Origin: Deltaproteobacteria bacterium
Lineage (GTDB): Bacteria > Desulfobacterota > Desulfuromonadia > Geobacterales > Geobacteraceae
Length of the DNA stretch: 64,000 nt
Direction: 5' to 3'
Assembly: GCA_009668975.1 (NCBI GenBank)
Contig: SBEG01000002.1
Span: 62,001 to 126,000 of the forward strand
Part shown: in pieces, positions 16,913 to 25,857 of the stretch
How the letters are laid out: the number at the start of each line of letters is the position of its first letter
Position numbering within the stretch: position 1 is the stretch's first letter
Notes under the pieces: generated by a model
The model's input: only the letters and a program-made list of their open reading frames with translations
Databases searched by the model: none
Told to the model about the DNA's origin: nothing
Position numbers and translations under genes: made by a program

Positions 16913-18166
16913 GTGAAAAGGAAGATTATTGCGGCAGGACTTCTGGCAGCCCTGGCGGTTGCGGGGAATGCGGAAGCGAAGAGTCTCGAGGACATCCTGA
17001 AGGAAAAGGGTGTTATTACCGAGGCGGACTACAAGGAAGTCACCAAGGTCAAACCGGTTAGCTACAAAATTGGGGACGGGTTTACATTTATGTCTTCAGA
17101 TGAGAAATTCAAGCTTTCCCTAGGTGCGCGTCTGCAGGCAAGGTATTCGTTCTTCGATAAGGATAACGCCAACGGGTCTGCACAGGATGTCAGTGAATGG
17201 CGGGTGCGCCGGGCTAAATTATGGTTGAAGGGGCATGCCTACACCAAGGACCTAACCTACAAGTTACAGGTGAATTTTGCCGACTCCAACAAGATACTTG
17301 AGGACGCAGTGCTCAACTACAAGTTCATTAAAGAGGCTCAGATTCAGGTGGGACAGGAAAAAGTCCCCTTTGCACGCCAGGAACTTACTTCGTCGGGAGC
17401 ACAACAGTTTGTGGACCGTTCCAGTGCCACGGACGCCTTCAAGCCAGGTCGCGATATCGGCGCTATGGCACACGGCAGCGTATTTGACGGAATTCTCGGC
17501 TATAATCTCGGCTGGTACGGCGGTGTCGGCCAAAGTAAACTTCGTGCCACCAACAACAATGCCATGGCTGCGCGCATCGTCGTCAATCCTTTGGGTGAGA
17601 TGAAGTATTCAGAGGCGGACCTGGATCACTCGGAGAAACCGCTGGTTTCCTTTGGCGCCAACTACTTCAGGGATTCTTTGATCGCAACCAGAAACGGGAC
17701 GTCTACTACTCTGGAGGATAACAACCTCGGCTTCGCTGGTTCCAGCGGCTGGTTAGGAAAAAGCAAGAACACTTTTGCCACGACCGAAAAACTCTCCATT
17801 GATACCTACGGTATCGATGCTGCTTTCAAGTGGATGGGATTCTCGGCGCAGGGTGAATACTTCATTGGGCAGGCTGAAGGTGATACTACCAAGCAACTTC
17901 TCCGCGCGCAGGGATTCTACGCACAGATGGGGTACTTCATTATTCCGAAGCACCTCGAGTTGGCAGCCCGCTATTCGTATGTAGACCAGAACAGAGACGT
18001 TTCCAATGACCTGAATACCCAGGTACAGGGTGCGGTCTCCTATTACTTCAATAAACATAACCTTAAGCTGCAGGCCGACGTAACCAATATCCACCAGCAG
18101 GTCGCCTTGCCTAAGAAAAATACCGACGAAATGCAGTATCGACTTCAGGCACAGATTATCTTCTAA
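16913..18166 (+). CDS. OprO/OprP-family porin
   Basis: This is a 417-residue outer-membrane porin. GTG 16913 is chosen because AAGGAGGA precedes it by four bases and the product then begins with a signal peptide (cut near GNAEA). A short helix-forming segment (SLEDILKEKGVITEADYKEV) follows, as in this family, then alternating beta-strand sequence (FKLSLGARLQARYSFF, WRVRRAKLWLKGH) to a C-terminal aromatic residue (IIF). OprO/P porins prefer phosphate or polyphosphate, but substrate is not readable from sequence. It ends with a strong terminator. Confidence 0.88.
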   Translation: MKRKIIAAGLLAALAVAGNAEAKSLEDILKEKGVITEADYKEVTKVKPVSYKIGDGFTFMSSDEKFKLSLGARLQARYSFFDKDNANGSAQDVSEWRVRRAKLWLKGHAYTKDLTYKLQVNFADSNKILEDAVLNYKFIKEAQIQVGQEKVPFARQELTSSGAQQFVDRSSATDAFKPGRDIGAMAHGSVFDGILGYNLGWYGGVGQSKLRATNNNAMAARIVVNPLGEMKYSEADLDHSEKPLVSFGANYFRDSLIATRNGTSTTLEDNNLGFAGSSGWLGKSKNTFATTEKLSIDTYGIDAAFKWMGFSAQGEYFIGQAEGDTTKQLLRAQGFYAQMGYFIIPKHLELAARYSYVDQNRDVSNDLNTQVQGAVSYYFNKHNLKLQADVTNIHQQVALPKKNTDEMQYRLQAQIIF

Positions 18167-18207
18167 CAAAGTACACGCGGCTCTTTCACGTGAGCCTTCT
18201 TCATGGT

Positions 18208-18235
18208 GGGGGAACTTCGGTTCCCCCTTTTTTTG
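18208..18235 (+). terminator. Rho-independent terminator after the porin
   Basis: A perfect stem GGGGGAAC/GTTCCCCC with a TTCG tetraloop (18208-18227) is followed by eight T residues. Confidence 0.92.
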
Positions 18236-18455
18236 CCTGCAAGATATGTATGTCGCATTGTTTGCTGATTCCTCGCCGACCTCACCATCGCTCCTGAAAA
18301 TTCCGGACAACTGAAAAATTAACGCTGATTTTTACTGTTCCCCACGCGGTTGTAACCTGAAAATGTGATAGTGGAGGCACATGAAAAGAGTAATGTAATG
18401 GGAACCTTCCCTCATGACATTCCATGAAAGCATTCAGGTGACAAAGGAGCTATAC

Positions 18456-18638
18456 ATGAAAATAACGCCGATCGGTGAATATTATGCGTGGTACTGCGAA
18501 TGGTGCGATTCCCGAAATCTGACCCTGTGGACACGTTTTGAAAAAAGCCAGGTCTCCTGTGGGGTTTGCCATAATGCCTATCCGCTGTCAGAGCAGTCCC
18601 ACGCACTAAAGGAACGAGCTTTGTCGCGCGTTATCTGA
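18456..18638 (+). CDS. Small zinc-ribbon-like protein
   Basis: The product has 60 residues from ATG 18456, where AAGGAG sits seven bases upstream; the frame is open further up but without a ribosome site. Two Cys pairs are present, CEWC and CGVC, spaced like a zinc ribbon. The aromatic run EYYAWYCEWC and the SHALKERALS tail are distinctive. I do not recognise the family. It converges on the RMD1-like gene with five bases between stops. Confidence 0.65.
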   Translation: MKITPIGEYYAWYCEWCDSRNLTLWTRFEKSQVSCGVCHNAYPLSEQSHALKERALSRVI

Positions 18639-18643
18639 AATTT

Positions 18644-19465
18644 TTATTTGAGGAGATCTACCAAATAGATTACGATCTCGATGGCGATCAGGATAATGAT
18701 GATCCATTCCAGCCGTGAGGATCGACGTGCATGACTGAGACTGGTAAACACCTCGGTGATGTCCATGAGAGTTTCCGTCTTGTGGCGAATCTCGTTGTAG
18801 CGTTCGGTCAACTCGAAAAGATTGGCCATGGTCAGATAGAGTTGATAGACTTCCTCGTTTTTCCAGGTGCTTTCCGGCTTGTCCAGTACCATGATATGCG
18901 ACAGGGAGGCGTACTTGAAGGACAGAATAGACGAAGCCATTCTGGCCAATTGTTTGTCTCTGATGGTCAGTAAACCGTGTTCCAGTCGGGTAATAAACCC
19001 CTCGATCTCGTCAAGCACCTGATCGAGTCGCTCCTCTATCCGCTCCAGGGCAACCGACTTTGCGATCACAAAACAGATGATTCCGCAGAAGGCAGGAGTA
19101 TAATCAGGCATGACCGCAAAATCATTGGTTATGAGCATTTCGCTTCCGCTGCTGATCTGGAGTGCGTATTCATCATGGAACTTGGCTGAGGTAAGCCTGC
19201 GAAAGGCTTCATTGTATGGCGCCATTCCGGTACAGAAAGTTTCCATGGTATTTGCGGAACAGTTCACGAATACCACGGCGCCGAAGTAGTACAGGTATGC
19301 CCTTTCCATGGTGTTGACGTCATCGGCCACCGGACGCAGATCGAAGGGGTTGAGGATCATCGGCTCTTCCCAACGGTAGTGTCGACTGATACCAAGCCGA
19401 ATGGCGAGTTTATTCAGGTCAAGTTCTCCCCGCAGGGCATATCCGGCATAATCAAAGTTTTTCAT
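18644..19465 (-). CDS. RMD1/YagE (DUF155) family membrane protein
   Basis: A 273-residue protein of the DUF155 family. The central region has AYLYYFGAVVFVNC and the typical CFVIAKSVALERIEERLD segment, and the end has the signature SHARRSSRLEWIIIILIAIEIVIYLV, a single C-terminal membrane helix. Family members (Rmd1, YagE) are uncharacterised in bacteria. It is the third gene of the lut unit (start four bases after the lutB-lutA stop, AAAGGA ribosome site), so it may support membrane docking of lactate oxidation; that is inference. Confidence 0.85.
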   Translation of the reverse strand: MKNFDYAGYALRGELDLNKLAIRLGISRHYRWEEPMILNPFDLRPVADDVNTMERAYLYYFGAVVFVNCSANTMETFCTGMAPYNEAFRRLTSAKFHDEYALQISSGSEMLITNDFAVMPDYTPAFCGIICFVIAKSVALERIEERLDQVLDEIEGFITRLEHGLLTIRDKQLARMASSILSFKYASLSHIMVLDKPESTWKNEEVYQLYLTMANLFELTERYNEIRHKTETLMDITEVFTSLSHARRSSRLEWIIIILIAIEIVIYLVDLLK

Positions 19466-19469
19466 TGTG

Positions 19470-21596
19470 CTATTCCTTTACCTCGCAGAGGCTCCGAAAA
19501 CTTTCAGCGACCAGGCTGGCTGAGTGCTTCACTTTCACCTGGCTGCCTATTCCCTCCAGGCCACCTTCAATCTGCATCTTGCAACCAGGGCAGTCCACCG
19601 CAACAGTGCCGACCGCGGTGGCGACAACGGCATAAAGCTTTTTCTTCAGAATTTCCCCCGAAATCTCCTGATGTTTGAAGGCATAGGAACCGCCGAACCC
19701 GCAGCAGGAGTCGTTCCCCTCCATTTCTACAACCGGTTGGCCGGTAATGATTTTCATGACCATTCTCGGTTCCGTATAAACACCGCAGCCTCGCTTCAGG
19801 TGGCAGGCGTCGTGGTAGGTAACGGCCATGCCTGACATTTTGTCACGAGGTATTTTGATATTTCGAGCCGCCAGTTCGGTAAAGTTGAAGACCTTTGCTG
19901 CCAGTTCCGCTGACTTTTGATAGTAACTCGGTTCCTCTGCCAGAAGCTTTGGGAAATCGTGTTTCAGGGAAATTGTGCAGGTGGGGCAGATGGTAACGAC
20001 AAAATCGGCCTGTTCCCGCAGTAGTATCTCCGTGTTCAGGCGCGCCATATCCCGGGCAATCTCCATCTCGCCGGAATAGCGCGCGGGAATTCCGCAGCAG
20101 AGCTGTTCCTTGGGAAAGATGACGTCAAATCCGAACATGCTCAAGCTTTCCATTGTGTCACGACAGATTTCCGGGAAGACGAAATCAGCCAGACACCCGG
20201 AGAAAAATAACACTTTCTGGCGATTTTTTTTCGATGAACGCTCTTGCTTTACGGCAGGATTTTCGACCAGGTTGTGAAATGGCTGTTCCGCGATCGGCGG
20301 CAAAGAGCGTCCCGCGGTATCGCCACTGAGCGCCAGGGGCAGATGTCGGATGCGGCCGTCCTTGCCCTGGAAAGGTTTCTGGGCAAAGTACGCAGCTCGC
20401 AAGGCGGAGTGAAAGAGGGTCCGGTTTTTCATGAATACGCCGATCAGGGGTTTCTGAGCCGGCAGCTTAGCCGCTCGTTCCCGAAGGTCGAGAATCAATC
20501 CTTCCAAATCGATCTTGGCCGCGCATACTTCATTGCAGCGCCGACAGCCGATACAGAGCCCAATGATTGCCCGGGCATTTTCATCCCCATGAAAGAAGGG
20601 AGTGAGCACCAGGCCGATTCCGCCCATGTAGATATGGCCGAAGACATGTCCGCCGACAATCTCGTATACCGGGCAGACATTGGCGCAGGCACCGCATTTG
20701 ATGCAGGTCAGCGCGGCACTGAAACGCGGGTCCCGAGCCAGTTCCCGCCTGCCGTTGTCCAACAGGACGAGATGCAGTTCCTTGCCGGGTGACGGGCCTT
20801 TGATTAAGGAGACATAGGAAGTGATCATCTGGCCGGTGGCGTTTTTGGGCAGCATGGTGATGATGTCGAGCGCTTCAGTCAGCGTAGGGACGATCTTCTC
20901 CAGGCCAATCAGGGCAATATTGGTTTCCGGCAGGGTCGTTACCAACCGGGCATTGCCTTCATTGGTGAGCAGGCCGATAACGCCGTTTTCCGCGATCGCC
21001 ATGTTTGCCCCTGTGATGCCGACACGTGCCGTAAGAAAAGCATCCCGCAGTGTGATCCGGGCAGTTTCCACCAGCGAAGGAATATCCGGCGGACAGGGTT
21101 GACCGGTTTCCCGGGAGAAGAGAGCGGCGACTTCTTCGCGGTTTTTGTGAATGGCCGGCATTACCATGTGGCTGGGTCTTTCACCGGCGAGTTGGATTAT
21201 CCATTCCCCGAGGTCGGTTTCCAGGCAGCGGATTCCGGCCTTCTCCAGATAGGAATTGAGACGGATTTCTTCCGAGGTCATGGATTTCGACTTAATGACA
21301 AAGTCGCATTTCTTCTCCTGGATTATATTCCGGATTACCTCAAGCGCCTCCCGCGGTGACGAGCAAAGGTGAACGGTAGCTCCGGTTTTTTCGGCATTGG
21401 TCCGGAATTTTTCCAGTAACGACGGCAGTTCCCTGAGTGCGGCTTTACGTGAAGAGGCGATCCGTTCGCGCAACGCCTCAAAGTCGGTGCCTTCGAAGGC
21501 CTTTGCCCGGGCCGCGGGGTACTGTTTGGCAAAGGCGGCAAGGGCCTGACGCAGGAATGCGTCGTTGATTTTCTGCCTGATGAGTTTTTTTGACAT
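19470..21596 (-). CDS. Fused LutB-LutA lactate oxidase iron-sulfur protein
   Basis: This 708-residue protein joins two lactate-utilisation subunits. Residues 1-445 match LutB/LldF: a LUD domain followed by two ferredoxin clusters, Cys298-Cys308 (CIKCGACANVC) and Cys348-Cys358 (CIGCRRCNEVC). Residues from about 455 match LutA/LldE, with two CCG domains (FFSGCLADF and CCGIPARYSGE; HDACHLKRGCG and SCCGFGGSYA). LutABC oxidises L-lactate and passes electrons to quinone; D- and glycolate-type relatives use similar modules. LutA and LutB are usually separate. It follows lutC by three bases and has an AAGGAG ribosome site. Confidence 0.88.
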   Translation of the reverse strand: MSKKLIRQKINDAFLRQALAAFAKQYPAARAKAFEGTDFEALRERIASSRKAALRELPSLLEKFRTNAEKTGATVHLCSSPREALEVIRNIIQEKKCDFVIKSKSMTSEEIRLNSYLEKAGIRCLETDLGEWIIQLAGERPSHMVMPAIHKNREEVAALFSRETGQPCPPDIPSLVETARITLRDAFLTARVGITGANMAIAENGVIGLLTNEGNARLVTTLPETNIALIGLEKIVPTLTEALDIITMLPKNATGQMITSYVSLIKGPSPGKELHLVLLDNGRRELARDPRFSAALTCIKCGACANVCPVYEIVGGHVFGHIYMGGIGLVLTPFFHGDENARAIIGLCIGCRRCNEVCAAKIDLEGLILDLRERAAKLPAQKPLIGVFMKNRTLFHSALRAAYFAQKPFQGKDGRIRHLPLALSGDTAGRSLPPIAEQPFHNLVENPAVKQERSSKKNRQKVLFFSGCLADFVFPEICRDTMESLSMFGFDVIFPKEQLCCGIPARYSGEMEIARDMARLNTEILLREQADFVVTICPTCTISLKHDFPKLLAEEPSYYQKSAELAAKVFNFTELAARNIKIPRDKMSGMAVTYHDACHLKRGCGVYTEPRMVMKIITGQPVVEMEGNDSCCGFGGSYAFKHQEISGEILKKKLYAVVATAVGTVAVDCPGCKMQIEGGLEGIGSQVKVKHSASLVAESFRSLCEVKE

Positions 21597-21599
21597 GCC

Positions 21600-22133
21600 C
21601 TATTCTCCTTCGAGGAGCAGGATCTGAAGTTCTTTCGGCCCATGCACGCCAATGGTGAGTACCCTTTCGATATCGGCGGTCCGGCTCGGTCCGGTGATCA
21701 GGGAGAGGTACGAATGGGGCCGGGAGGCGAGGAGTGTTGCGATGGTATCGGCCAATGCGGCCAGGTCGGGTACCAGTGAGGAGGCCCGGAGAAAAACCAG
21801 ATGGACAGGCGGCAGGGCGGTGGCACTTCTCTCGAGGTGATCCGACAGTTGCAGAAGCAGACTGCCGCTGTCGGTGATCCCGGCCCGGGCGAAGCTGACG
21901 CAGCTTCTGACCCCCGGGTAATTTTCCGGCGCGGCAAAGATCACGGGAGCGAGCGCCTGGCGAATATCATCAGGAAGTTCGGAGGCTGCAATGATTGCTC
22001 CCGTCGTATTCCGCACATGGGCCGCGGTAGCTGCCAGAGATGGAAAGCGTTTGACAACCGCTCCCGCGGCTTCAGCGGCTTTCTGGAATTGGTCAATCAT
22101 CCTTTTTCTTTCTGCGGGAAATAGTCGTTGCAT
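21600..22133 (-). CDS. LutC/LldG-like LUD-domain protein
   Basis: A 177-residue LUD-domain protein, the third subunit type of the lactate oxidase. The signature LITGPSRTADIERVLTIGVHGPKEL lies near the C-terminus, preceded by GITDSGSLLL. It is first in the unit lutC, lutB-lutA, RMD1-like. The first ATG has a weak ribosome site; an internal ATG 11 codons later is possible. It lacks Cys clusters, as expected. An LldP-type lactate permease is not found in the window. Confidence 0.85.
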   Translation of the reverse strand: MQRLFPAERKRMIDQFQKAAEAAGAVVKRFPSLAATAAHVRNTTGAIIAASELPDDIRQALAPVIFAAPENYPGVRSCVSFARAGITDSGSLLLQLSDHLERSATALPPVHLVFLRASSLVPDLAALADTIATLLASRPHSYLSLITGPSRTADIERVLTIGVHGPKELQILLLEGE

Positions 22134-22295
22134 GAACCTATAGTAAATGAGGAGGGTAGGGCATGCAAGAGCTCTTTATCCGATGATGCGGAAACTGAGC
22201 CGGGATAATCGGAAGTGTTTCTTGCAAACAACCACGGTAATGGTACAGTGGGCTTGCGTAACGGATTGTTCCGAGTTTGAATCGAGGCTTGCCTG

Positions 22296-22808
22296 ATGGA
22301 AATAGATCATAAGCCAAATCCCTACGATCCCTGGAAGCGGCCGAACAGACGCCGAATAGGAGAGTTTCTTTCCGGTTTAACCAGATTGATGAGGCTCTGG
22401 CTGGTGACCGCCGTGGTCTATCTGGTCATGCTGGTCGTGGCTGGATTTTTCCTCATGCCGAATCGCGGGCAGGTGGAACGTGCCCTTGTATTTGCCGTAA
22501 CCGAGGAGGTAAGAAAATACGACGGACTTGCCTTTGTCGCCGAGTCTCCCCGCAGAATCTATGCGGCTGCCCGGAGGAAAGGGCTCGACCACTGGATAGC
22601 CGAGGTGCGGCAGAAACACCGGATCGGGTCAGAAGCGGACCCGGCTTTTGCACGCATGTGGGAAAAGCATTTAAGCGACCTGCGCGGTCTGGGCGATAGA
22701 CAGATGAAGCTGCTGATTCTGCTCGCCATGGCCTGGGCGGGGCCAATGGCTGCTTTGTTTGCAGCTGTTCGCGTGATGGAATGGATTAATAGGGGGAGAA
22801 GGTACTAG
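22296..22808 (+). CDS. Hypothetical membrane protein with two helices
   Basis: The 170-residue protein has a basic Pro-rich start (NPYDPWKRPNRRR), one membrane helix at about 34-54, a soluble charged middle (about 55-140) and a second helix at about 145-163. I do not recognise a family. The middle part would face the periplasm if both ends are cytosolic, which the basic ends favour. It stands alone on the plus strand, opposite to the lut unit, and is followed by palindromic repeats. Confidence 0.6.
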   Translation: MEIDHKPNPYDPWKRPNRRRIGEFLSGLTRLMRLWLVTAVVYLVMLVVAGFFLMPNRGQVERALVFAVTEEVRKYDGLAFVAESPRRIYAAARRKGLDHWIAEVRQKHRIGSEADPAFARMWEKHLSDLRGLGDRQMKLLILLAMAWAGPMAALFAAVRVMEWINRGRRY

Positions 22809-22826
22809 GCCTATCGGACGTATCGG

Positions 22827-22839
22827 GGCGCGCCGTGCC
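22827..22839. repeat. Half copy of the GGCACG palindrome
   Basis: GGCGCGCCGTGCC matches the right part of the palindromes at 25065-25084 and 36637-36656; the left arm is lost. The TTAATTGCCGAAG stretch about 25 bases later also follows the 36637 copy. Confidence 0.55.
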
Positions 22840-22904
22840 TCTCCATCAATGTTGCGATGATTAATTGCCGAAGAAACATTATCTTTCACAAGTCAGAACT
22901 GGTC

Positions 22905-22937
22905 AGACCTGCCAGGTTTTGAAAACCTGGCAGGTCT
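22905..22937. repeat. 33-bp perfect palindrome, copy 1
   Basis: AGACCTGCCAGGTTTT, one G, then the exact reverse complement. The same 33 bases occur at 29427-29459. This copy ends 17 bases before the next start codon and could form a strong hairpin just upstream of its ribosome site. Confidence 0.9.
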
Positions 22938-22954
22938 CGGTAATTGGAGGTACC

Positions 22955-23428
22955 ATGCCCATGAAGAAAACCGCAGTCTATCTAGTTTTTGTTTCATCGG
23001 TCCTGCTGTTTGCCACATACGTTGCACAAGCAGCTGAACAGAAAATTGTTTTCAATACCGAAAGCATCGAATACAAATCAGGCACCGGTCCAATGAGGTG
23101 TCAGGAAATTTGCGATAAAAAATCCGGGACTGACCTTACAGCGCTGCTTTCAGATGGCTGGAAAATCGTCAGTTCGACTGCCAAAAAAGTAATTGGAGAA
23201 CAGTATCGGTATGTTCCCTGTCCTACCTGCTCCCCTCATGGCTGTACCTGTATCGGCACAGAGTACCTTCTTCAAAGAGATATCATCCCCCCGAGAGTAG
23301 ACACCTCAAGTAGTGAACTCTACATCCTGAAAAATGAAAAAGACTTGCTGAAACAAGAAGTCATCCAATTAAAACGGGAAATTGAAACACTCAAAAATCA
23401 GATAAAACCGAAACAGGTAACAGACTGA
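22955..23428 (+). CDS. Exported Cys-containing protein with coiled-coil tail
   Basis: The 157-residue product starts at ATG 22955 (TGGAGG upstream), or two codons later at 22961. A signal peptide ends near ATYVAQA. The middle part has six Cys in CQEICDKK and VPCPTCSPHGCTC, and the GWKIVSST phrase resembles short periplasmic repeats. The last 40 residues are a Lys/Glu coiled coil (KNEKDLLKQEVIQLKREIE). I do not recognise the family. The palindromic repeat immediately upstream may affect its translation. Confidence 0.6.
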   Translation: MPMKKTAVYLVFVSSVLLFATYVAQAAEQKIVFNTESIEYKSGTGPMRCQEICDKKSGTDLTALLSDGWKIVSSTAKKVIGEQYRYVPCPTCSPHGCTCIGTEYLLQRDIIPPRVDTSSSELYILKNEKDLLKQEVIQLKREIETLKNQIKPKQVTD

Positions 23429-23533
23429 TTCTCCTCGCTCTAGTACAACTGACCTCCTCCGAATTTGCCAGGGATTGTTGTGTCATAAGGCCCTGAAATG
23501 CGCAGCGTGGAACTTCCGGGCATACAAATGATC

Positions 23534-24421
23534 TCATGCTTCAGCCTTAAGCGCTGCAATGCGCTCCTCCAGCGGCGGGTGGGTCATGAACAGGCGCTTG
23601 AGGCCCTGGCCGCTCCCACCGGAAATGCCAAAGGCGGCAATCTGTTCGGGTAGGTGCGGTTGATCGGCCGAGCGCTGCAGTTTTTCCAGTGCGGCTACCA
23701 TCTTATTGCGCCCGGCCAGGCGCGCACCGCCGCTGTCGGCGCGGAACTCCCGCTTGCGGCTGAACCAGAAGACGATGATACTGGCCAGAATGCCGAATAC
23801 GAGTTGCGCTGCTATCGATGTGATATAAAAGGCCGGGCCATGGCCGCGTTCGGTTTTGAACACCACGCGGTCAATCAGGTGCCCGACCACCCGGGAAGCA
23901 ACAATGACGAAGGTGTTGACGACACCTTGGATCAGGGCAAGGGTGACCATGTCGCCGTTTGCAACGTGGCTTACCTCATGCCCCAGGACCGCTTCGGCTT
24001 CGTCGCGATTCAGCGAGCGCAATAGACCTGTGCTCACCGCCACAAGAGCGCTATTACGCCGCATCCCGGTGGCGAAGGCATTGATGTCGGGCGAATCGTA
24101 AATCGCCACTTCCGGCATACCGATCCCGGCGATCTCGGCCTGATTGCGCACTGTCTGAACCAGCCAGAGTTCCATTTCGCTGCTCGGGGAAGTGATCGGG
24201 CGGGCTCCCGTAAGACGCTTTGCCGTCCATTTGGAGATCGCGAGCGAGATTAGTGATCCACCGAATCCGAAGACGGCGGCGAAAACGATCAGGTTGGAAA
24301 GATCGAGATCGATCCCCTTTTGGTCGAGCATACTTCCGACCCCGAGCAAATTCAGCACGATGCTGAGGATGAAAACGATTGCCAGGTTGGTGATAAGAAA
24401 CAGTGAAATTCTCTTGAACAT
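23534..24421 (-). CDS. htpX: HtpX-family membrane zinc protease
   Basis: This 295-residue membrane protease handles misfolded membrane proteins in the family. ATG 24421 is chosen because GGAGG stands seven bases before it and the product then begins with the usual two hairpin helices ([19 protein letters not shown]). The zinc site is HEVSH (His148, Glu149, His152), with Glu225 in [13 protein letters not shown] as third ligand. Two further helices lie at about 160-180 and 195-220. The [12 protein letters not shown] ending is typical. It is transcribed alone. Confidence 0.93.
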   Translation of the reverse strand: MFKRISLFLITNLAIVFILSIVLNLLGVGSMLDQKGIDLDLSNLIVFAAVFGFGGSLISLAISKWTAKRLTGARPITSPSSEMELWLVQTVRNQAEIAGIGMPEVAIYDSPDINAFATGMRRNSALVAVSTGLLRSLNRDEAEAVLGHEVSHVANGDMVTLALIQGVVNTFVIVASRVVGHLIDRVVFKTERGHGPAFYITSIAAQLVFGILASIIVFWFSRKREFRADSGGARLAGRNKMVAALEKLQRSADQPHLPEQIAAFGISGGSGQGLKRLFMTHPPLEERIAALKAEA

Positions 24422-24678
24422 ATCGATACCTCCAGAATTTGGCCCCACAGGGGACCTGCCATGTTGTTCTGAAGTCAATGGATGATACCCGCCTTGTGTT
24501 TCGCTCTGTTGTAAATTTAACGTGTACATTCGAATAACGCAAGATTTGTTCGAACTGTCAGCTTTACTGCGGTGCCTGATGATTGACGTGGGTCTGTAAT
24601 CGGTTACATTTATTCAAGAAGCGATTGGTTATTTGCCGTACACTACCAGTTCTGTCGTACAGGCAAGGAAGATCCGAA

Positions 24679-25005
24679 ATGCGTCAATCCAGAATTTTGA
24701 AAGCCCTGTTGATTTACTGTTTACTCACGATCGCCCTCCCGTTTTTTGTCGAGCCAGACCAGGCACAGGCCAGGCGAGGCGGCACCGACGACAATCGATC
24801 CGAGTTCTACGGCGTTGTCCAATCGCTGCCGGAAAAAGGCCTGCGAGGGGTGTGGGTCATCGCCGGGCGTTCCGTTAAAGCTGACGCAGGCACGGAATTT
24901 GACCAGGTCGAAGGAAAACTGGCAGTCGGTCGGTGCGTCAAGGTGCATATTCGCAACGGCCGCGTCCATGAAATCGACAGCGAGCCGATGCGGAACTGTC
25001 GCTGA
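24679..25005 (+). CDS. Exported DUF5666-like small protein
   Basis: The 108-residue product starts at ATG 24679 with AAGGAAG eight bases upstream. A signal peptide runs to about residue 30 (QAQA). The mature part EFYGVVQSLPEKGLRGVWVIAGRSVKADAGTEF (described here by its first and last residues only: about 44-76) follows the pattern of DUF5666 beta-barrel repeats, with GVWVIAGR and VKVHIRNGRV. The function of DUF5666 proteins is unknown. The gene stands alone. An in-frame TTG further upstream gives no signal peptide. Confidence 0.65.
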   Translation: MRQSRILKALLIYCLLTIALPFFVEPDQAQARRGGTDDNRSEFYGVVQSLPEKGLRGVWVIAGRSVKADAGTEFDQVEGKLAVGRCVKVHIRNGRVHEIDSEPMRNCR

Positions 25006-25064
25006 TGGCTTTGCCAACCCTTGCGGAATTACTTCGTCAATAAGACAATACAACCTTGATGTGG

Positions 25065-25084
25065 GGGCACGGCGTGCCGTGCCC
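25065..25084. repeat. 20-bp GGGCACGG palindrome, copy 1
   Basis: The sequence GGGCACGGCGTGCCGTGCCC is a palindrome apart from a central CG/TG step. A closely similar copy is at 36637-36656, and a half copy at 22827-22839. Confidence 0.8.
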
Positions 25085-25173
25085 GATTGGGTGAAGCACA
25101 CTTGGCCCCTATTATAAGTATGTTTAATTGCTCCCGTACTACCTTCAATTCCTGGAAGCCACAGGAGGAAACG

Positions 25174-25428
25174 ATGAAACTCTATGAGAATCGCAGTCGC
25201 AAGTCACCCGTAGTGGCCTACGAATGTGGTGATGATTCTATTACGATAAAATTCTTCGATGGTTCGGTGTATTTGTATACCTACGAAAGCGCCGGCAACG
25301 CCAATGTCGAACAAATGAAGAAATACGCTTTGATCGGCCATGGTTTAAACGGTTTTCTCACCAGGTTTCTTTCCAAGGGCGCGGGAATAAAAATCCAGCA
25401 TGATTCCGAACCCATAATCCTTAACTGA
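25174..25428 (+). CDS. KTSC-like small protein
   Basis: The protein has 84 residues from ATG 25174, with AGGAGG six bases upstream. The run SITIKFFDGSVYLYTYESAG followed by MKKYALIGHGLNGFLTRF fits the KTSC fold, a short beta-sheet domain found alone or fused to RNA-related enzymes. There is no signal peptide. It is three bases from the next gene, so the two are probably cotranscribed. Activity is unknown. Confidence 0.7.
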   Translation: MKLYENRSRKSPVVAYECGDDSITIKFFDGSVYLYTYESAGNANVEQMKKYALIGHGLNGFLTRFLSKGAGIKIQHDSEPIILN

Positions 25429-25431
25429 AAA

Positions 25432-25764
25432 ATGCAGCTTTTTTTTAAGATTCTTTTCAGTATGGCGATTATTTTGGGAGCAACCGCGCTGGCGAAACGC
25501 TACCCATCACTTGCCGGGCTGGTCGGGGTCATGCCGCTGACCGGAGCTCTGGTTCTTGTCTGGGTCTATCAGGAGAACCGGGGCAATCAGGCGGTTATGG
25601 TGAGTTTCTCCAAAGGTGCACTTTGGGGGATGCTGCCGAGTCTGCTCTTTTTTTTCGTTGCTTTTTTCTGTTTCAAAAAGGGCTTTTCACTTCCCCTGGT
25701 CCTCTGCAGCAGTTTTCTGGTCTGGCTTGCTGCGGCCGGTGTTCATCAAGCACTGCTGAAATAA
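25432..25764 (+). CDS. DUF3147-like membrane protein
   Basis: A 110-residue protein with four predicted membrane helices (about 2-19, 29-47, 62-81, 85-106). The segment AKRYPSLAGLVGVMPLTGALVLVW with its Pro-Leu-Thr-Gly motif matches small GlpM/DUF3147 proteins, which have no proven activity. It begins three bases after the KTSC-like gene, lacks a clear ribosome site and may depend on translational coupling. Confidence 0.7.
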   Translation: MQLFFKILFSMAIILGATALAKRYPSLAGLVGVMPLTGALVLVWVYQENRGNQAVMVSFSKGALWGMLPSLLFFFVAFFCFKKGFSLPLVLCSSFLVWLAAAGVHQALLK

Positions 25765-25843
25765 TAGACATATTTTTGCCTTTCCTGCTTGGAAATTATT
25801 CGATCGCGTCATTCAAAACCACTAAAAGCTAAACTGAATAAAA

Positions 25844-25857
25844 TTGATGCATGTCAA
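25844..25857 (+). promoter_or_regulatory. FNR/HcpR-type operator of hcp
   Basis: The box TTGATGCATGTCAA has the half-site spacing of FNR/CRP-family sites (TTGAT-N4-GTCAA). A -10 hexamer TATAAC lies at 25880-25885, putting the box centre near -41.5 of the expected start. That is the position of class II activation. A CRP/FNR-family regulator such as HcpR is known to control hcp in related bacteria. Confidence 0.75.
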
